Shown here: positions 10,636 to 23,842 of the stretch, piece after piece
How positions within the stretch are numbered: the first letter of the stretch is position 1
How the letters are laid out: each line of letters opens with the position of its first letter
Source: Apostichopus japonicus
Taxonomy: Eukaryota > Echinodermata > Holothuroidea > Aspidochirotida > Stichopodidae
NCBI RefSeq assembly: GCF_037975245.1
Contig: NC_092571.1
Span: forward strand, 28,066,564-28,130,563
Direction: 5' to 3'
Length of the DNA: 64,000 nt
The notes under the pieces: generated by a model
The model's input: the letters and a program-made list of their open reading frames with translations, nothing else
Databases searched by the model: none
Told to the model about the DNA's origin: nothing
Translations under genes and position numbers: made by a program

Positions 10636-13379
10636 TACATGTGTACTGATGGCGGTGGGAGGGGCAGGGATGGGAGGGAGGGAGGGAAGGAGTGTTTTTT
10701 GACTAGATGGTTCAGTATCATGATATCTTTGAATTATATTTAATGATGTAACACCAACAGTTTACTTTAGCCTCATCTAAGTTATCAAATCTTAAATTAA
10801 TGAAATGGACCTTCATATCAACTGGACTAATAGTTTATGATGCGCGACGCATGTTAGCTTACTATGAATACAGCATGGTTCCCGCTTGGATTTCTCGTGC
10901 GAGAGGCCGTAAAAGATTTGTGACATTTGAGGGCGTGAGCATACGTAGGGGGTAGGGGCATGATCGCCTGCGTAATTTGTTGAATATCCGAATGTCAATC
11001 ATTCTACCAAGAAATTAGATAAAAATGCTATGTTAAATAGGCAGGAGAACTTTTATTTGTTGCTTTAATTGTGTTCACAGCGAGTTTTCAATGTCAGATG
11101 ATGTCATGGGTTAAAGAAAAAGTTTGATTACAATCATTGCATTTTTTTATTCCTTCTATAGAATAGTGAAGCGGCGATGTTGGTGATAGTTTTGCGAGCC
11201 GGTCGCAAAAACCACAGCATCTCACAAAATGAATACCATGGGGAACCATGTTACCGTATATGCTGTTAATACCGCATTCTTCATGATTTCTGCTAAATCT
11301 TAGTGAATCGTCATTTTAAAAGTGATTCATCAATGCTGCTCGACTTGTTGAAGCTTAACCAAACACTATTTGCTACTGGTGACCTGAACTATAGGGATAT
11401 CATTGTAACTTAATAGGCATATGCAGCACGGAGGGTATTCATTAAGTATATAGGCCGTACGTCGTGTATCTTCTCTTGTGCTTTTAAAATAAAAATCACA
11501 CACAAATATTCGGCAGGTATACTATAGCTCACAAATTAACTTTACTTTAGTTAGTCTGGATAGGAAAGTGAAAGAAGCTGCATCATTCGAGTTGAGAAAA
11601 CCAAGTCAAGTGTTGTCTGTATAACTGTTAAAGCTTTCAGAGAATAAAATGCTTTACGGGCCGTATTAAACAGATATTAAGTCAATACAATAGTTTTTAA
11701 TGAAGTTGATGGAGGTAGCCTACAATCGATGTCAAGAAGACCTTTTGTGCAAATTGATACTGAAACAGTAATTGCTGACTCGTACATGTAGCTGAATTGT
11801 GTTCTATTTAAGCAATAAAAAAAAAACTGAACGAGGATAATACAACCAAGCATATACATATATACGTATATAGAGTGTCGTATCGTGTTCTGCTCTTGAG
11901 AATAACATCGATACACTGTTAGTATACCAGCAGAAATACACTACGTTATGTTGCTATGTCTATATAATGTCTTACAAATTGGCTGTAATAAATAGACAAA
12001 ATGGCTGCCAAAATCCTCTACGTTTGAAACTGCGTGGTGCTTTTAGCCTTAACCAAAACATCAATATTTGGGTTTTAATAATGAAATGACCACTTTACTT
12101 TGACATCTTTTGTAGCCGAATGTATTTCCAGAATAGGTCTAGCTCATGTTAGTTCCTCTTAATTGATTTCGTAATGAAGACAAAAGGGAATTAACATTTC
12201 CAACTTGCAAAGATTGCCAAATACTTGCGCACCAGGCAAAACCCGGTCATATTTTGATACTGCGGAAATATGAGACATCATACTGGTTATACTAGCTACC
12301 ATATCATTGGCGACTGTGTCAGAGGTCAAAGAAACACAGCGATATGGTGGTATGTAAACTGTTGACAACTTGAAGAGAGCTCTACCATATCAAAGAGGTG
12401 TTTATTTAAATGACAATGAAAAGCAGAAAGGACAAGCAACATCTAGCACATCTTTTCTATTTGTTCCAAATGTGTCATATTAGAGCGCTGCAGCCAGCAC
12501 ATTAGATATATAGCTGTGTAAGGGTCGAAGCAAATTCAGCCTCCATTCATACGGACACTGTGAATACAGAAACAATAAGTCAATGTTTGTTAACATCACC
12601 AAACTTTAGAATAATGGATTTTATCAAAACTATAAGGAAAAATAAGTTATGTCTCGAAACGCACAACAACAAAAAAACACTTCCAAGATTGCTCTTCATT
12701 CGTCTCCATGATTTTAATCTATCGCTGTGGATATTCACAACTTATTCGTTTGCAACCCTTCATTGCAATCTTTCATAACATTGGCTAAATAGGACAATGA
12801 GAAATCACCTCATCAGTTTCCTTTCTAACTCCATAATGGAGTTTATTATTTTAGAAATTATAAATATCCTGAGGAAGGATGATGATGTTTAGATTCCAGC
12901 ATAGTTTCATTGTCGACTCCGTTCTACCACAGTATATATCAAGTAGACTTGCTGTAGAACATAACTAGTTTTAAAGTCTGTTTGACTGGGCAACGACAAC
13001 GTACGTTATAATGGGGGATGATGACCTATGGGAATCAACCGTACAAGCCAACTGGTAGTGGAACGTACGTTTTCTAAGGTTGTCCTTTGATTAAAAGGAA
13101 GAGATGTAGGTAATTTTGAAGTGAATTGACATATCCTGTAGCTTTATCTAAATGAAAGGGCAAGGTAGTTATGTCAAAGTTTGTATTCATCCATGTGAAA
13201 CGAGGACAGTCAAATTATTTCAAGAAGTTCAGCAATAGCTATAGGTATGCTCCTGTGAATTGCGAGCGCAGCCCCCCCCCCCCCCAAAAAAAATAAGAAA
13301 CTAGCTTTGAAACAATTTACAGACTTTTTGGCGTCATTCAATCAGTTCCAGATCTTAGGATCTATGAAGAAGATACAAT
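10636..13379. other. Gene-free stretch
   Basis: No recognisable exon, RNA gene or intact element. A G-rich (GGGAGGGAGGGA) tract lies at about 10,660-10,690 and a 13-C run at about 13,271; the open frames are short and unlike known proteins. Confidence 0.45.
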
Positions 13380-14164
13380 TTACAGATACAAGAAGATACA
13401 ATACTGTGTGGAATTCAAACAGTTTACACAAATGCTGAGTCTAGTGCTACGGTCGGGCAAGGAATAAGGATTAGGGGGGGTCCAGGTTGAAACACTAAGG
13501 AATAGAGTGCAAGTGCAAAACTGGAGCATAAATGTGGCAGATTGATAACTATTTATGTCGTAAATCTTGAAGGGAGTGAGTTTAACGAAAGGAAGACTAC
13601 TACATGTGAGAACTTCGAGGAAGTCTTTGAAATGTAACAAACTGCACTTCCCCTCCCCTCTCCACCAATTTATTATTATTGTTATTATTATTAATATGAT
13701 TATTATTATTATTACGATCGGAGGACTGTACGGTTAATGAAAGTAATGAACCCCGACGACATTAGAACATGGTACCTAAGAGTTTTCAACATCAGAAAAT
13801 CTAAAATGGTTGATAGAAACTTTTAGTCCCTTGAACTTGTTATACGGGAAGGGAACACCGCTGAACATGTCTTTTTTGGCACTGAGTGAAAGTTTGTTAG
13901 CCCTTAACCACAACAAAACATCCTGTGACTCTTCTTCGTGCAACAATAGCAGCGATTGAAAATGGTTCGAGACCGGAACAGTAAAACGGCAATCATATAA
14001 GTATTATCACTTGAAAGATGAAGATCATATAAAAAGTCTAGAGGACCGAGGATTGACCCTCGTGGCACGTCACAGGAAACAATGTTTAGGTCGGAGGCAT
14101 GGTTATTGATCGACGTACTGTTTACGATTACTAAGGTAGTTGCATTATTACAGAACCATTGCAT
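13380..14164 (-). pseudogene. CR1/L2-like LINE reverse-transcriptase remnant
   Basis: On the minus strand, 14,164-13,904 reads a degenerate RT palm. The block IVSCDVPRGSILGPLDFLY followed by DLHLSSDNTY matches the non-LTR RT consensus V-P-Q-G-S-x-L-G-P-L-L-F-x-x-Y-I-N-D-L. The YADD segment is scrambled and a frameshift follows. About 300 bp further along the same strand (13,640-13,380), a frame with KIYDINSYQSATFM resembles the C-terminal tail of the same LINE class. No endonuclease part, no poly(A)/tail repeat and no TSD were found. It is a dead fragment; the assignment to CR1/L2 rather than another clade is tentative. Confidence 0.6.
13669..13714. repeat. (TTA/ATT)n microsatellite
   Basis: Imperfect trinucleotide run TTATTATTGTTATTATTATT continuing to 13,714. 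Confidence 0.9.
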
Positions 14165-16081
14165 AGAAAGCGTCTTACACCATATCTTAGGTCGCGCTTA
14201 GAAAGTAAAATGTTAAAATGCTTTCGAGAGAGCTAGGAATGTGTAACTGATGAGGTGAACTTTTTTAATGCAGATGAGAAAGTAGAAGTGAGAAATAGTA
14301 GAGTATGAGATGTAGATATTCCAGAAAGAACAACCAAACTGACCATTAAATAAGCTATGTTACTTGAAAACTCCAAGTCTGATGATACTGTTTTATTAAA
14401 GGATTTAGAAAAACGTATAACTTAAAAATCGACCTTTAGTTAGGAAAAGTGGTTTGATTGTGTTTTACTTTAGAGTTTGCATGTGTTGTATAAGAGAGCA
14501 TTGGTTTGCAAGTATTCACTGCCAAGAATGAATACAACTTTGTAACATGAATAGATGTGAGTAGGCCTACAAGATCAATAAGAGTTCAATTCACGTCCTA
14601 CATATCTTATATGGCGGATAAATCAAATGACACAAAAAGAACATGAATTACAATTCTTCGATTTATTTGTGGGCATTACTTTCTGCCACTGACATAATGC
14701 TATGGTGGTGTGAGAAGAACAACGGATGTAGTCCGAATCAAAGTACAACTATACAAAAACAAACAAAGCCAAAGACACCGAAAAGTAACATATGGAAATA
14801 TAAATTCGTTAATGTGTTTATAAAGTGTACAGCCACCATTTTACAGTTTAAAATAACTGAATTTGTTTTTTGTTTTTTTTTTATAGCTTACATGTATATT
14901 GTAGTTCTATAATTGAAAAGATAAGGTATGATTTTTAATACAACGTATGCAAGTTGTATAACTGGCCGATTGTACAGTAACTTTTATATAAAGAACCGGC
15001 ATGTTATAAATAGTAGGCTTCCAAATTGTGATTAAACGATACGCGTTTTTTTTTTACCGCCGTAATTTGTGGAAGTTTGTTTACACCGAACGATCAATCG
15101 AGGTGGATCGTGAACTTGATTTACACCTTTTAAAATACACAATTAACATGTCTTTCATTAAGATGTATACTAACAGGCTACCATCAAGCAACAATTCTTG
15201 TAAAAACATTGACACTAGAAAAAAAATATTATAATTAATAGTAAGAGAAAACAACCAAAACGAGATTGTTCTATTGTGTTCTTTCATCATTTCCAATTTA
15301 AAAGCGATTCAACGTGGCTCTTAATGTGCAAATAAAGTTACTTTTACAGGGCATTTCACCGATGGCTAATTTTTCTCATTGCAGTATTATCCTCTCTTAT
15401 CACTATCGAGTGGTTGTTTATAGCTTGTTCTGTATAATGGTACGAGTACACATCTTCATACATAGAAACAATATTAATTGAGTATAAAATTGAGAAAATT
15501 GTGTGAACGTTTGAATCGTTGACATGAAATATAAATTTGGTCAATTAAAATGTTTAATAAAATTACACAAACTCAACGCTAACATGTTCATTCCCATCTT
15601 TGAAATTAAATGCATGTTTTTCATTCTGAAGAACAAAAGAAACAGTATATCCGCAGCCATATATACAATTGCGAAGAATGTTAATCCTCTGTCGTATTTT
15701 TTATTTTTATTTTATCATATTTTACTTTGTTTTAGCATTGTTAATGTTTCTAGGAAGATAGAATGATATACAACTTCGTAACAAATTGGTACGATTTACA
15801 ACATGAAATACAACTTTGAAAAAAATCTACATTTTTAGATTGAGGCAAGTTTTTTGTTATGTTTTCGTTTTGAAGAAACTTTTCTTTTAAACATTATGAT
15901 CTTGTGCTGCCCTCCACCCCAACAAAAGTGAAGAAGAACAAAAGGACAACCACACCAATATCAGCAAAAACCGTGCGATTGAATAATCTGAAAGTGATTG
16001 CCAACACCGGCCTCCAACATAACTCTACAAAAGACTATTGTGTTATAACGATTTATGCAGTAAATACCCAAAGTCTTAAGT
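14165..16081. other. Gene-free stretch
   Basis: AT-rich with short frames on both strands; none shows a domain, signal peptide or credible splice context. It lies downstream of the Ig receptor gene. Confidence 0.45.
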
Positions 16082-16087
16082 TTTATT
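16082..16087 (-). promoter_or_regulatory. Poly(A) signal AATAAA of the three-Ig receptor
   Basis: The minus strand reads AATAAA 10 bases after the TAA stop of the receptor gene. It is the nearest canonical signal, though unusually close to the stop. Confidence 0.5.
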
Positions 16088-16097
16088 AATGCATTTC

Positions 16098-17570
16098 TTA
16101 AATGGACACGATAGCATAGTTGTCGTCATTGGCATCTTGCAATATTGTGACTCTCGGATTGCAAGCTTCGTACAGAAGGTTGTCTGTCATATCCGTGATA
16201 GAAATAGACTTATAACTTACACTGTCAACCTGTGCATTGATCTGGGTCGGACTTTCATCTGGTTTTGACCCATAGATCGGGTTATCTACCATCTCTGTAT
16301 CTTCTTGACTGCTTCCTGCTATCATGGGACTAAGAGAGTGGCCTTCATCTGCAGTAGACGAACTAAGGCCGAGGTCGTTCGTATTATTGTTATTTTGAGT
16401 GGGCCTGTTTGTTGGTTCTGCAGTAGGTCTCAATTCTTTACGTTGTCGTCTTCTACTCTTTCTATATACTATGATTATAACTACGAGCACAAAAATTACG
16501 ATGATGACAAGTATTAAATATGGCAACGTACTACATGGAATTGGCGTGCCTAAGCATCCTGTAACTATCGAATCTATTGTTATGTCTTCGGAGACATTTC
16601 TCCCACCATAGGAAGCCCTACAGTTAATGGTTATTGATCCATTGGCACTTGATCCATAATCAAATATCTTCAGCTGTAATGAATCATTGATCTTAGTGAT
16701 GTTATACTGCCAATCTTCCAGTGGAATATCAGTCCATTTTAGTACAACTCCACTTACATTACTGGTACAGGTTAGAGTAATATTTTCTCTTTTATTTGTG
16801 TTGACTGTGTAGCGAGATGGATTAATCGATACCGAGAATGTCGATAATGGTCCGAAGGAACAAGATTTGTTGTAGCTCTGATATGGAGCAGGTAACTGTT
16901 GGATTACTCTGCAGATGAAGCTGCTCTTATTAAAAGAAGAATCCAGGAAGGTAGAGAACGATCGTGATTTTGAAAGCTGCTGCTCAGTGATGATTAAATC
17001 TGTGCTATGAACTTGTTTCTGTTTACCGTCCGTCTCATAGTAGAGAAATATATTAACAACCGGGTTTCCTTCTTCTGTTGTACAGTTGAATTCGAACGGC
17101 ACTTGTAATTGGTCGCTGAAGAAAATAGGAAGTTCGTAGTTGGATGTACATCGAGGATACTCTTCTGGTGGGCTGTACATAACATTTACGGTTAAATATT
17201 GGTACCCTGGATTGTAACAAATGAAGTCGCCTTGATTGTCTCGTGATATATTGATAAAAGTTAAATTACAAACTGAGTCATTTCTGTTAAAGATAATATT
17301 GTCTGGTAAGGATGGGCTCAAAGATCCATTCTTAACGTAATCTATGTTATCTCCCCATATCTGACATTCATCAGTTGTATGTTGCTGACAGATGAGATAA
17401 ATCGTATCCCCCTCCAGAACTTCACGAGGAAAACTCTTCAAACTATCTTCCATAAAGGTAAATGGTTTAGTTATTCCACTGTTGCCTTTAACCACGCATA
17501 GACTGACCTCAAGCACAATCACAAAAGTCACAAATTTTGCAAGCACATCGTCTGCTGTATTTATCTTCAT
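16098..17570 (-). CDS. Single-pass receptor: three Ig-like domains, TM helix, tyrosine-rich tail (490 aa, intronless)
   Basis: An uninterrupted 490-codon frame. Residues ~1-30 form a signal peptide with hydrophobic core FVTFVIVLEVSLCVV. Three Ig-like modules follow, with cysteine pairs C61/C118, C163/C220 and C268/C317; the F-strand signatures are GDFICY in domain 1 and SSFIC in domain 2. N-x-S/T glycosylation sites are numerous. A membrane helix spans ~349-369, followed by the basic stop-transfer YRKSRRRQRK. The ~120-residue tail has Y433 in NPIY (an NPxY PTB/endocytic motif), Y453 in VSYKSI (fits the ITIM form V-x-Y-x-x-I), Y467 (LLYEAC) and Y485 (NYAIV). This suggests a cell-surface recognition or adhesion receptor signalling through phosphotyrosine; the ligand is unknown. 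A paralogue lies 6.3 kb away on the same strand (23,843-24,664). A multi-Ig receptor in one exon is unusual. Single-exon ORF, domain order and motifs are seen; the signalling role is inferred. Confidence 0.85.
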   Translation of the reverse strand: MKINTADDVLAKFVTFVIVLEVSLCVVKGNSGITKPFTFMEDSLKSFPREVLEGDTIYLICQQHTTDECQIWGDNIDYVKNGSLSPSLPDNIIFNRNDSVCNLTFINISRDNQGDFICYNPGYQYLTVNVMYSPPEEYPRCTSNYELPIFFSDQLQVPFEFNCTTEEGNPVVNIFLYYETDGKQKQVHSTDLIITEQQLSKSRSFSTFLDSSFNKSSFICRVIQQLPAPYQSYNKSCSFGPLSTFSVSINPSRYTVNTNKRENITLTCTSNVSGVVLKWTDIPLEDWQYNITKINDSLQLKIFDYGSSANGSITINCRASYGGRNVSEDITIDSIVTGCLGTPIPCSTLPYLILVIIVIFVLVVIIIVYRKSRRRQRKELRPTAEPTNRPTQNNNNTNDLGLSSSTADEGHSLSPMIAGSSQEDTEMVDNPIYGSKPDESPTQINAQVDSVSYKSISITDMTDNLLYEACNPRVTILQDANDDNYAIVSI

Positions 17571-20500
17571 ATTTGGTAAGTTTATTTAATAACTGAGGAG
17601 ATAATTATGTTCGATAATGTTTGAAATATTGTAACATTAAAAGGTCTATTAAACAACAAGTTCTAAAGTGGAAGGGCGATATGATCAATAACAGGTCATC
17701 ATTGGCATCTCAGAGGAACACATATATTATATTGGTAAAGGAAGCTACCATTCTGAAACAACTAGTAAGTTCGTGTCCAACTAAAGATAGAGTATCGATT
17801 TGCACGTTGTCTTTGAACTTCAACTTCTTAAGGAAAACATGAAAATATTTCTGAAACTGTTTAACTACATTTGTGAAGATTGCGAACAGATTGGTACTGA
17901 GAAGTGTGTGATGCTAGCAGTGCAGTATGCATTCGTACGCATATTCATAATACATGCAAATATGACCAGATTTTGACATTTACTAATACCCATAGTGAAC
18001 CTTTGAAACCATTTGATGCTTTCTATATTAATCAATACTTTTTAATAGTGTTGTACAGACAGGTGTATATTGCCATCGGTTTATTGAGAATGCAAAATAA
18101 ATTCATACCTGGTTTTTACGGTTAATGCGGTAGTTCACACTTGGTTGTTTTCGTAGACTAAGCTATAGTTTCAGCACAGTGCAAGCAATGAGCAAAGCTG
18201 TTCAAAATAGTATCCGAACGACCTCCTCCATGAAAGGGTGACGTTGACTCTTTAACGAGAGATATTGTTCGACACAACCCGTGAACACTTTCCCTTCAAC
18301 ATGACATACAATAGTAAGGGTTATTACTCATCGTAGAATATTAAGTTTATTTCATATACCACAAAATCATTTTAACGAAATTGGGATTTCGTGGCTACCG
18401 TACTTCTTCCCTAAAATATACTATACGGTTTTTCTATGTTTGATTTGAATGAGTTACTTTCGCTCCGTTGAAATCAGGTTCACCCGGAGATTTTAAAGCC
18501 ATGAATCCTTATTGTGCATGTAAAAGATTACACAATCATGACACAATCGATGATGCCTTAAAGTTATTCCGGACGTTTCGATAAAGGAAATGCATGAAAC
18601 TGTTCATTTTCAGTAAATGGACCTCCGCTTAAGCTGCTTATCTGAGGAACTATGAGAACGTTTCATTAATTAAGTAATTAATGATCGAAAGTATTAAAAT
18701 ATGTATCCGCTGGAGACAGATTTCATTCATGTATTTTGGTTACGCCAATGAGAGAACGCGCTGTATAATGCATATTCAGAACCAATGAAGCTCTCCTTAC
18801 TCGAAGAATAGCTGATCGTCAATGAGACTAGCAGACTAGTGAAAAACACTAATAAGTGTGCAAAACCTAACCTATGGTCAAAGATAGTACTACACTTGGT
18901 ATCACATACCTTCGATCCTCTTTACAATCTCTCTCTGGCTAGGCCTAATAACGTAACCAATTAGTATTAGAACTATATATCTGACTATAGGCTACTAATA
19001 TTATACTAATACCTAGACCCTACTAACTGTAACAAGTAGCTCAAGTTTTGACTGACGTTTGATTAAGCTGATCGAAGGAACATTTAATTACCATCTTTAT
19101 TGTATATTCAATTCAGCAATGATGTTGCTTTCAAAGTCCCATGATATGAAATTATTTGTCCTGTGATGAAGCCTAACGCAAAGGAAGAATTAAGTCGAGA
19201 AGAAAACAGCAGGTGACACTAATAGTACAGCCTACTACTATTTAACATGATTAGTGTGTTTTATGTATATTTACAATATACATACCTTTCATTACCATTA
19301 TAAGTACGGAATAATGCTGAAGTACTATTGGGCTAAAGAAATAAATACATTTTCACGTCGGGTGGCTTCCAATTCAACATTTTAACTCAAATTTGAAATC
19401 AAACACTTGAGTAGTATACATGTGTTATACCGATGACACCGTCGCTGTTTAGTGTTGCATATTCATCACTGACATAATTCATAGGAGTTTTAATACAGAT
19501 ACATATATGGTGTCCAGCCTGGGTGATATAGGCTGGTAGTCATGATGTTGTTATAATTGACCATTTTACTCATTATCCATTAGTTTTAGTTCAGTAGATA
19601 TGTACATGTCTATAATTTATTGTAATTGTGATTGTTAGTTAACTGATGTCAAGTACTATGCCGTATCCTGCCGTGTGTGTGGGAGGGGGGGGGGGCTTTC
19701 AATGAGATTTCCACTTCTAAATGAAATTAGGCGTTAATTCAGTTAGTTTTAGCAATATTTTCTTATCATTTCTTCTGATTTCGTTAGTCAGTAGTGTGCA
19801 TCCTCAAGATTCTAGACACGTATAGTAAGAACGGCGTTCAAAAAGAACACAATGTACTTTTTTTTTTAAAAAGTCGCCCAAGAAAGAACCTAGGCACAAA
19901 AACCCGAAAAACGTAACGACTGATACGCTCTCGACCCCATTCCCACGCGCATGCTCATCCGGTGTTATCCATGTTCAGTCATTATGTCCCCACCTCCATC
20001 TTCAATTGGGAGTGACGCCCCTGATGGTTTTACTCTTAATATGAGGGCCGTTTTTCCAAAAACAAATATCTTTCAAAATGTTACCGTTTTACCCCGTTTC
20101 CATTATTTTTAACAACTATCACTGTCATGTTCAGTGATCAAATGACATATTTCATCCATGAACAAAACAGGTGGTTCATTTAAATATTAAGAAAAACCTA
20201 AGACCAAACATCATTTTTTGTTTGTCCTTTTTCCAAACGCACGTAGTCTTTATCGCTACATCCGGAGGGTGCAACGCTAAGGAAGTACATGCAGCGGGCG
20301 CTATTCGATGGTAATGGGATGCACAGTGCGTAGAAGCCACGCTTACGATTACGTCGCTATTTTATCAATAGGTCAACGTAGTGCAAATATTTCAGGCTGA
20401 AACGAACGTACATGTTTTGGAAGGCTCAATAGTTCATTGTTTTTCCATCTTTAAAACATCGCCCTCTCTAGAGTATACGACGGGCGCAGACGATTATCGA

Positions 20501-23500
20501 AGCAATGTTAAACTCATCGATGTACCGGTGTATAGCCTTTGCGGTAATTGAGGCACATAAACGTACGTTTCTGCAGAAACACTCTATGAGAACTAGCACT
20601 CTCGTTGACCATTAATACACTCAATTATCTAGATTTTTAAATATGTATCACACTAACATCCAAATACTCACGAGTTCCGAGACTGTAGGGAGGGCGGGAT
20701 GTGAGGCGTTTCATTACTACGACGCTACAATTAAGATATGTATAACACTGATCTCTGGATGAAGCTAGAAAAGACATTTTTAACGCAGCGGTGGACGTTT
20801 GGTTTAGGCCACATCCACAATATAGATAGAATAGATAGAAATGACGTCACTAGTTCATAATCTTTTTTCTCCGTCATTTATCGGTCATGACCGTTGGCAT
20901 GACACTTTTTCTAACATCAGCTTCATGGAAAGATCAGTCAATAATTATAAAAGTGTACTTTGTATAGGTAGTATTAATTAGGCCTGAATGAGCTTTAATA
21001 CGCAGGTTGTCCCCTGTTTGCAAGTCATTTGACAAAAATATATTGCATTCATTTCAAACCAAAAGATCAAGTCCATCTAAGAATAATTTGTAGTGATCCA
21101 ATTCTGGGCCTGCTACCTGGAATTCCGTTCAAAATCCTATTAAAGCGTTTCCTTCTATTTCCTCTTTAAAACGTAACTTTAAGCATAGCTTTAAGTAAAT
21201 GTCTTTATTTGTTTTATCTGTTTCACGTTTAGTACCAGCCTTTGAAAGGTTATTTTCTTTCTTCGACATGTTAAAAGTAATGTAGTACCTTTATTGTTAT
21301 GTTAACATATTGTTTAAAATATAATTGTGTATATGTTTTTGGACGTGTCTATACTGTGTAGGTTTGTTGAAAGCTATCTGCTTTGCTAAGTGTGCTTGTG
21401 TGTATGTTTATATTATATATTATACATTTATATATACTAATACGGATGTTCAGCAAAACAAGCATTTAGTAATTTTCCAGTAAACCTCTTCTACCATTTG
21501 TTATATATCTATGTATTGTGTCACCGAGACGACTCTCAATTATCCTGAACAAGTTAGTCTGAGGTTTTATCCCGTTTATTCACACACGTGGTTCAACAGG
21601 ACCAAAGTGAAACTATAAACTAAAAATATCAAAACATTAATATACACACATTGGTGAAACAAAGACATGAATTTGCACAAATCAATAATTACATATTAAA
21701 GCATTATATTTCCCCTAAGGCTTACAAAAAAATGCACATTAGGAAGAAGTACAGCAAATAACATTTGGTAACATGAAACAATTTATAGAGTAAGATTGAC
21801 AACAATTACATTCTTGATAATTATAACACTCAACTTACAATCATTGCCGGGCAAAACTAAACGCACGACATGTTGCAAAATGCGGTAAACAGGGGCTTAC
21901 AGTGGCTTTCTGGGCTTTACTGCGGCTTTCTGGGGTTTACGGCGGCTTTCCGGAGAATGTATAAATATACCGACAAAATGATAGCCTATGGAGAATACTA
22001 TACAAAGACGATACTTTAAGTCAATGTACTCTAACATGTGAGCGAAACAACAAATACAAAAAGGGCAACAATAATAACAGGCACAAACATATAGCAAAAT
22101 CATATGTAGCCTCGTAGTCTTGTTTATACTGTTATACATGTTGCAATGGTTAAATTAAAGTTGAATTGAGTTGAATTAATTAGGTTACAGGGACTCAAAC
22201 TTTTATCTCTGGATGTGTTTTAATTTGTATTTACTAAGGAGGATCAACATGTCAGGTATGATTTTTTTATATAAATATATTTTTTAATGTATTTTAGCAC
22301 ACATAAAACAAATTGTAAATTTTTCAAGACATGCGAGGATTCAGAGGATGTAGGATACCTGTGCACCCTTTTTGCAATCCCCATACAATACATTTAGTCG
22401 ATGTTAGCAAAACCTTGCCTGTAGAACAAATTATGGACCTGATTTATTGCCTAATATGCCTCAAAATGGATGATTTCGCATTTGACATATTTTCTGGAGC
22501 CTGAATAAGCCCATGCACGGTATATTTTAGCGATTGCTTGCACGTAATACGATATAGTATATAAAATCCGAAATTTCGGAGGAAGTCGTGCTCTATTGTA
22601 TTTACATAGTCCCATGTATGCAGTTCGTATCGGGGATTTGAGCTATAATACATGCAGTAATAGACCAAGTAAGCCTAACGCTTGAACCCAAACCGTATTG
22701 CATGGACACAACTAGAACACTATATGCTGATACTACGCAACCTTTATAATCAGTTGTATGGATGAGCGTTCCCTGCATTGCTCATTGTTTATTTTATAAT
22801 CATGCTGTAATGTAAACGGAATAATTCGAAGCCATTGGATATATTTTATTTCCGTATTAATTTTCCAAATTTGCTCAGCCCTATGTTCTCATATCACACT
22901 TGGGTTTCATACATAAAATATAGCTTTCTTTTTGTCATAGGCCTACATAATATTCGTATCTTTTGATTTCCTTGGAACATTTTTACACTTTTTACATTTT
23001 TACATTTTTACATTTTTACATTTTTACATTTTCGCATTTTTACATTTTTACATTTTTACATTTTTCTGTGTTTACTACCCCAGCTCTGAACTGTTCCTTT
23101 TTTATATACTACGACTACAGCATTCCATATGATGGATATAACATTATCTCATACCACCAGACAGCTATTTCTTTCACAGAAGCCAACAAACTCAATGATC
23201 TCTTGACACTACTTATAGCTAACATTGAAGCCAACACTGTTTGCGAGAATTTCATGTTTTGACCGTTGTTGACTTTAAGTGATTGTTAAGGTTCTCGCCC
23301 TCATATAGACCAACACATCCAGGTCGTCCTCTGAATGTGTTTTTGTACTCACCAGTGCGGTTCTAAATCCAATTAATTGCATAGAACGTAATATTGTGCT
23401 TTAAAACATAAATTATATATTATGGTACAAGACATGACAATACATTTCCATATAACCTATAATATAAATGCAATCTTGTCAATAACCAGTTGACATATAA

Positions 23501-23842
23501 AGAACATTTAATATAAATACTGGACTTATATGATAATGGAACGCAGGTAGTTGCCTCTGATCAAATCAGCCTCTTGTAAAGGCAATATCACCAGCCTATA
23601 CAATCATTTAAGTTATTGCAGGTGGCCAATCATATTCCAACATGTATTAGACTGCAATATGGCTATTATCAAGAACATAATTACAGGTCACTTTCAAAGC
23701 AGATTACAACTCTGGAAGTATAATTGTATTCCAAAGTATTACTTATGGTTTAGTTACAAACTGTGAGGTATTAATGAACTTGCAAAATATACTAAATCTC
23801 ACAATGCACAAATCTGGAAGCATTAAGTGAACCTGGGTATAA
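17571..23842. other. Intergenic stretch between the two Ig genes
   Basis: Low-complexity, AT-rich sequence with no further Ig exon that I can recognise. It contains the TACATTTT microsatellite (22,978-23,064), an 11-12 base G-run at ~19,686, a MITE-like right end GGGAGTGACGCCCCTG near 20,008-20,023, and at 19,354-19,405 a ~50-bp block also present at 55,312-55,360. Confidence 0.45.
22978..23064. repeat. (TACATTTT)n microsatellite
   Basis: About ten copies of the octamer TACATTTT with one CGC variant. It creates an artificial reading frame of Phe/Tyr/His/Thr repeats on the plus strand. Confidence 0.95.

Noticed and set aside
22963-23262. 99-codon plus-strand frame rich in Phe, Tyr and His
   Set aside because: Its start is a translation of the (TACATTTT)n microsatellite; the rest has no recognisable features.
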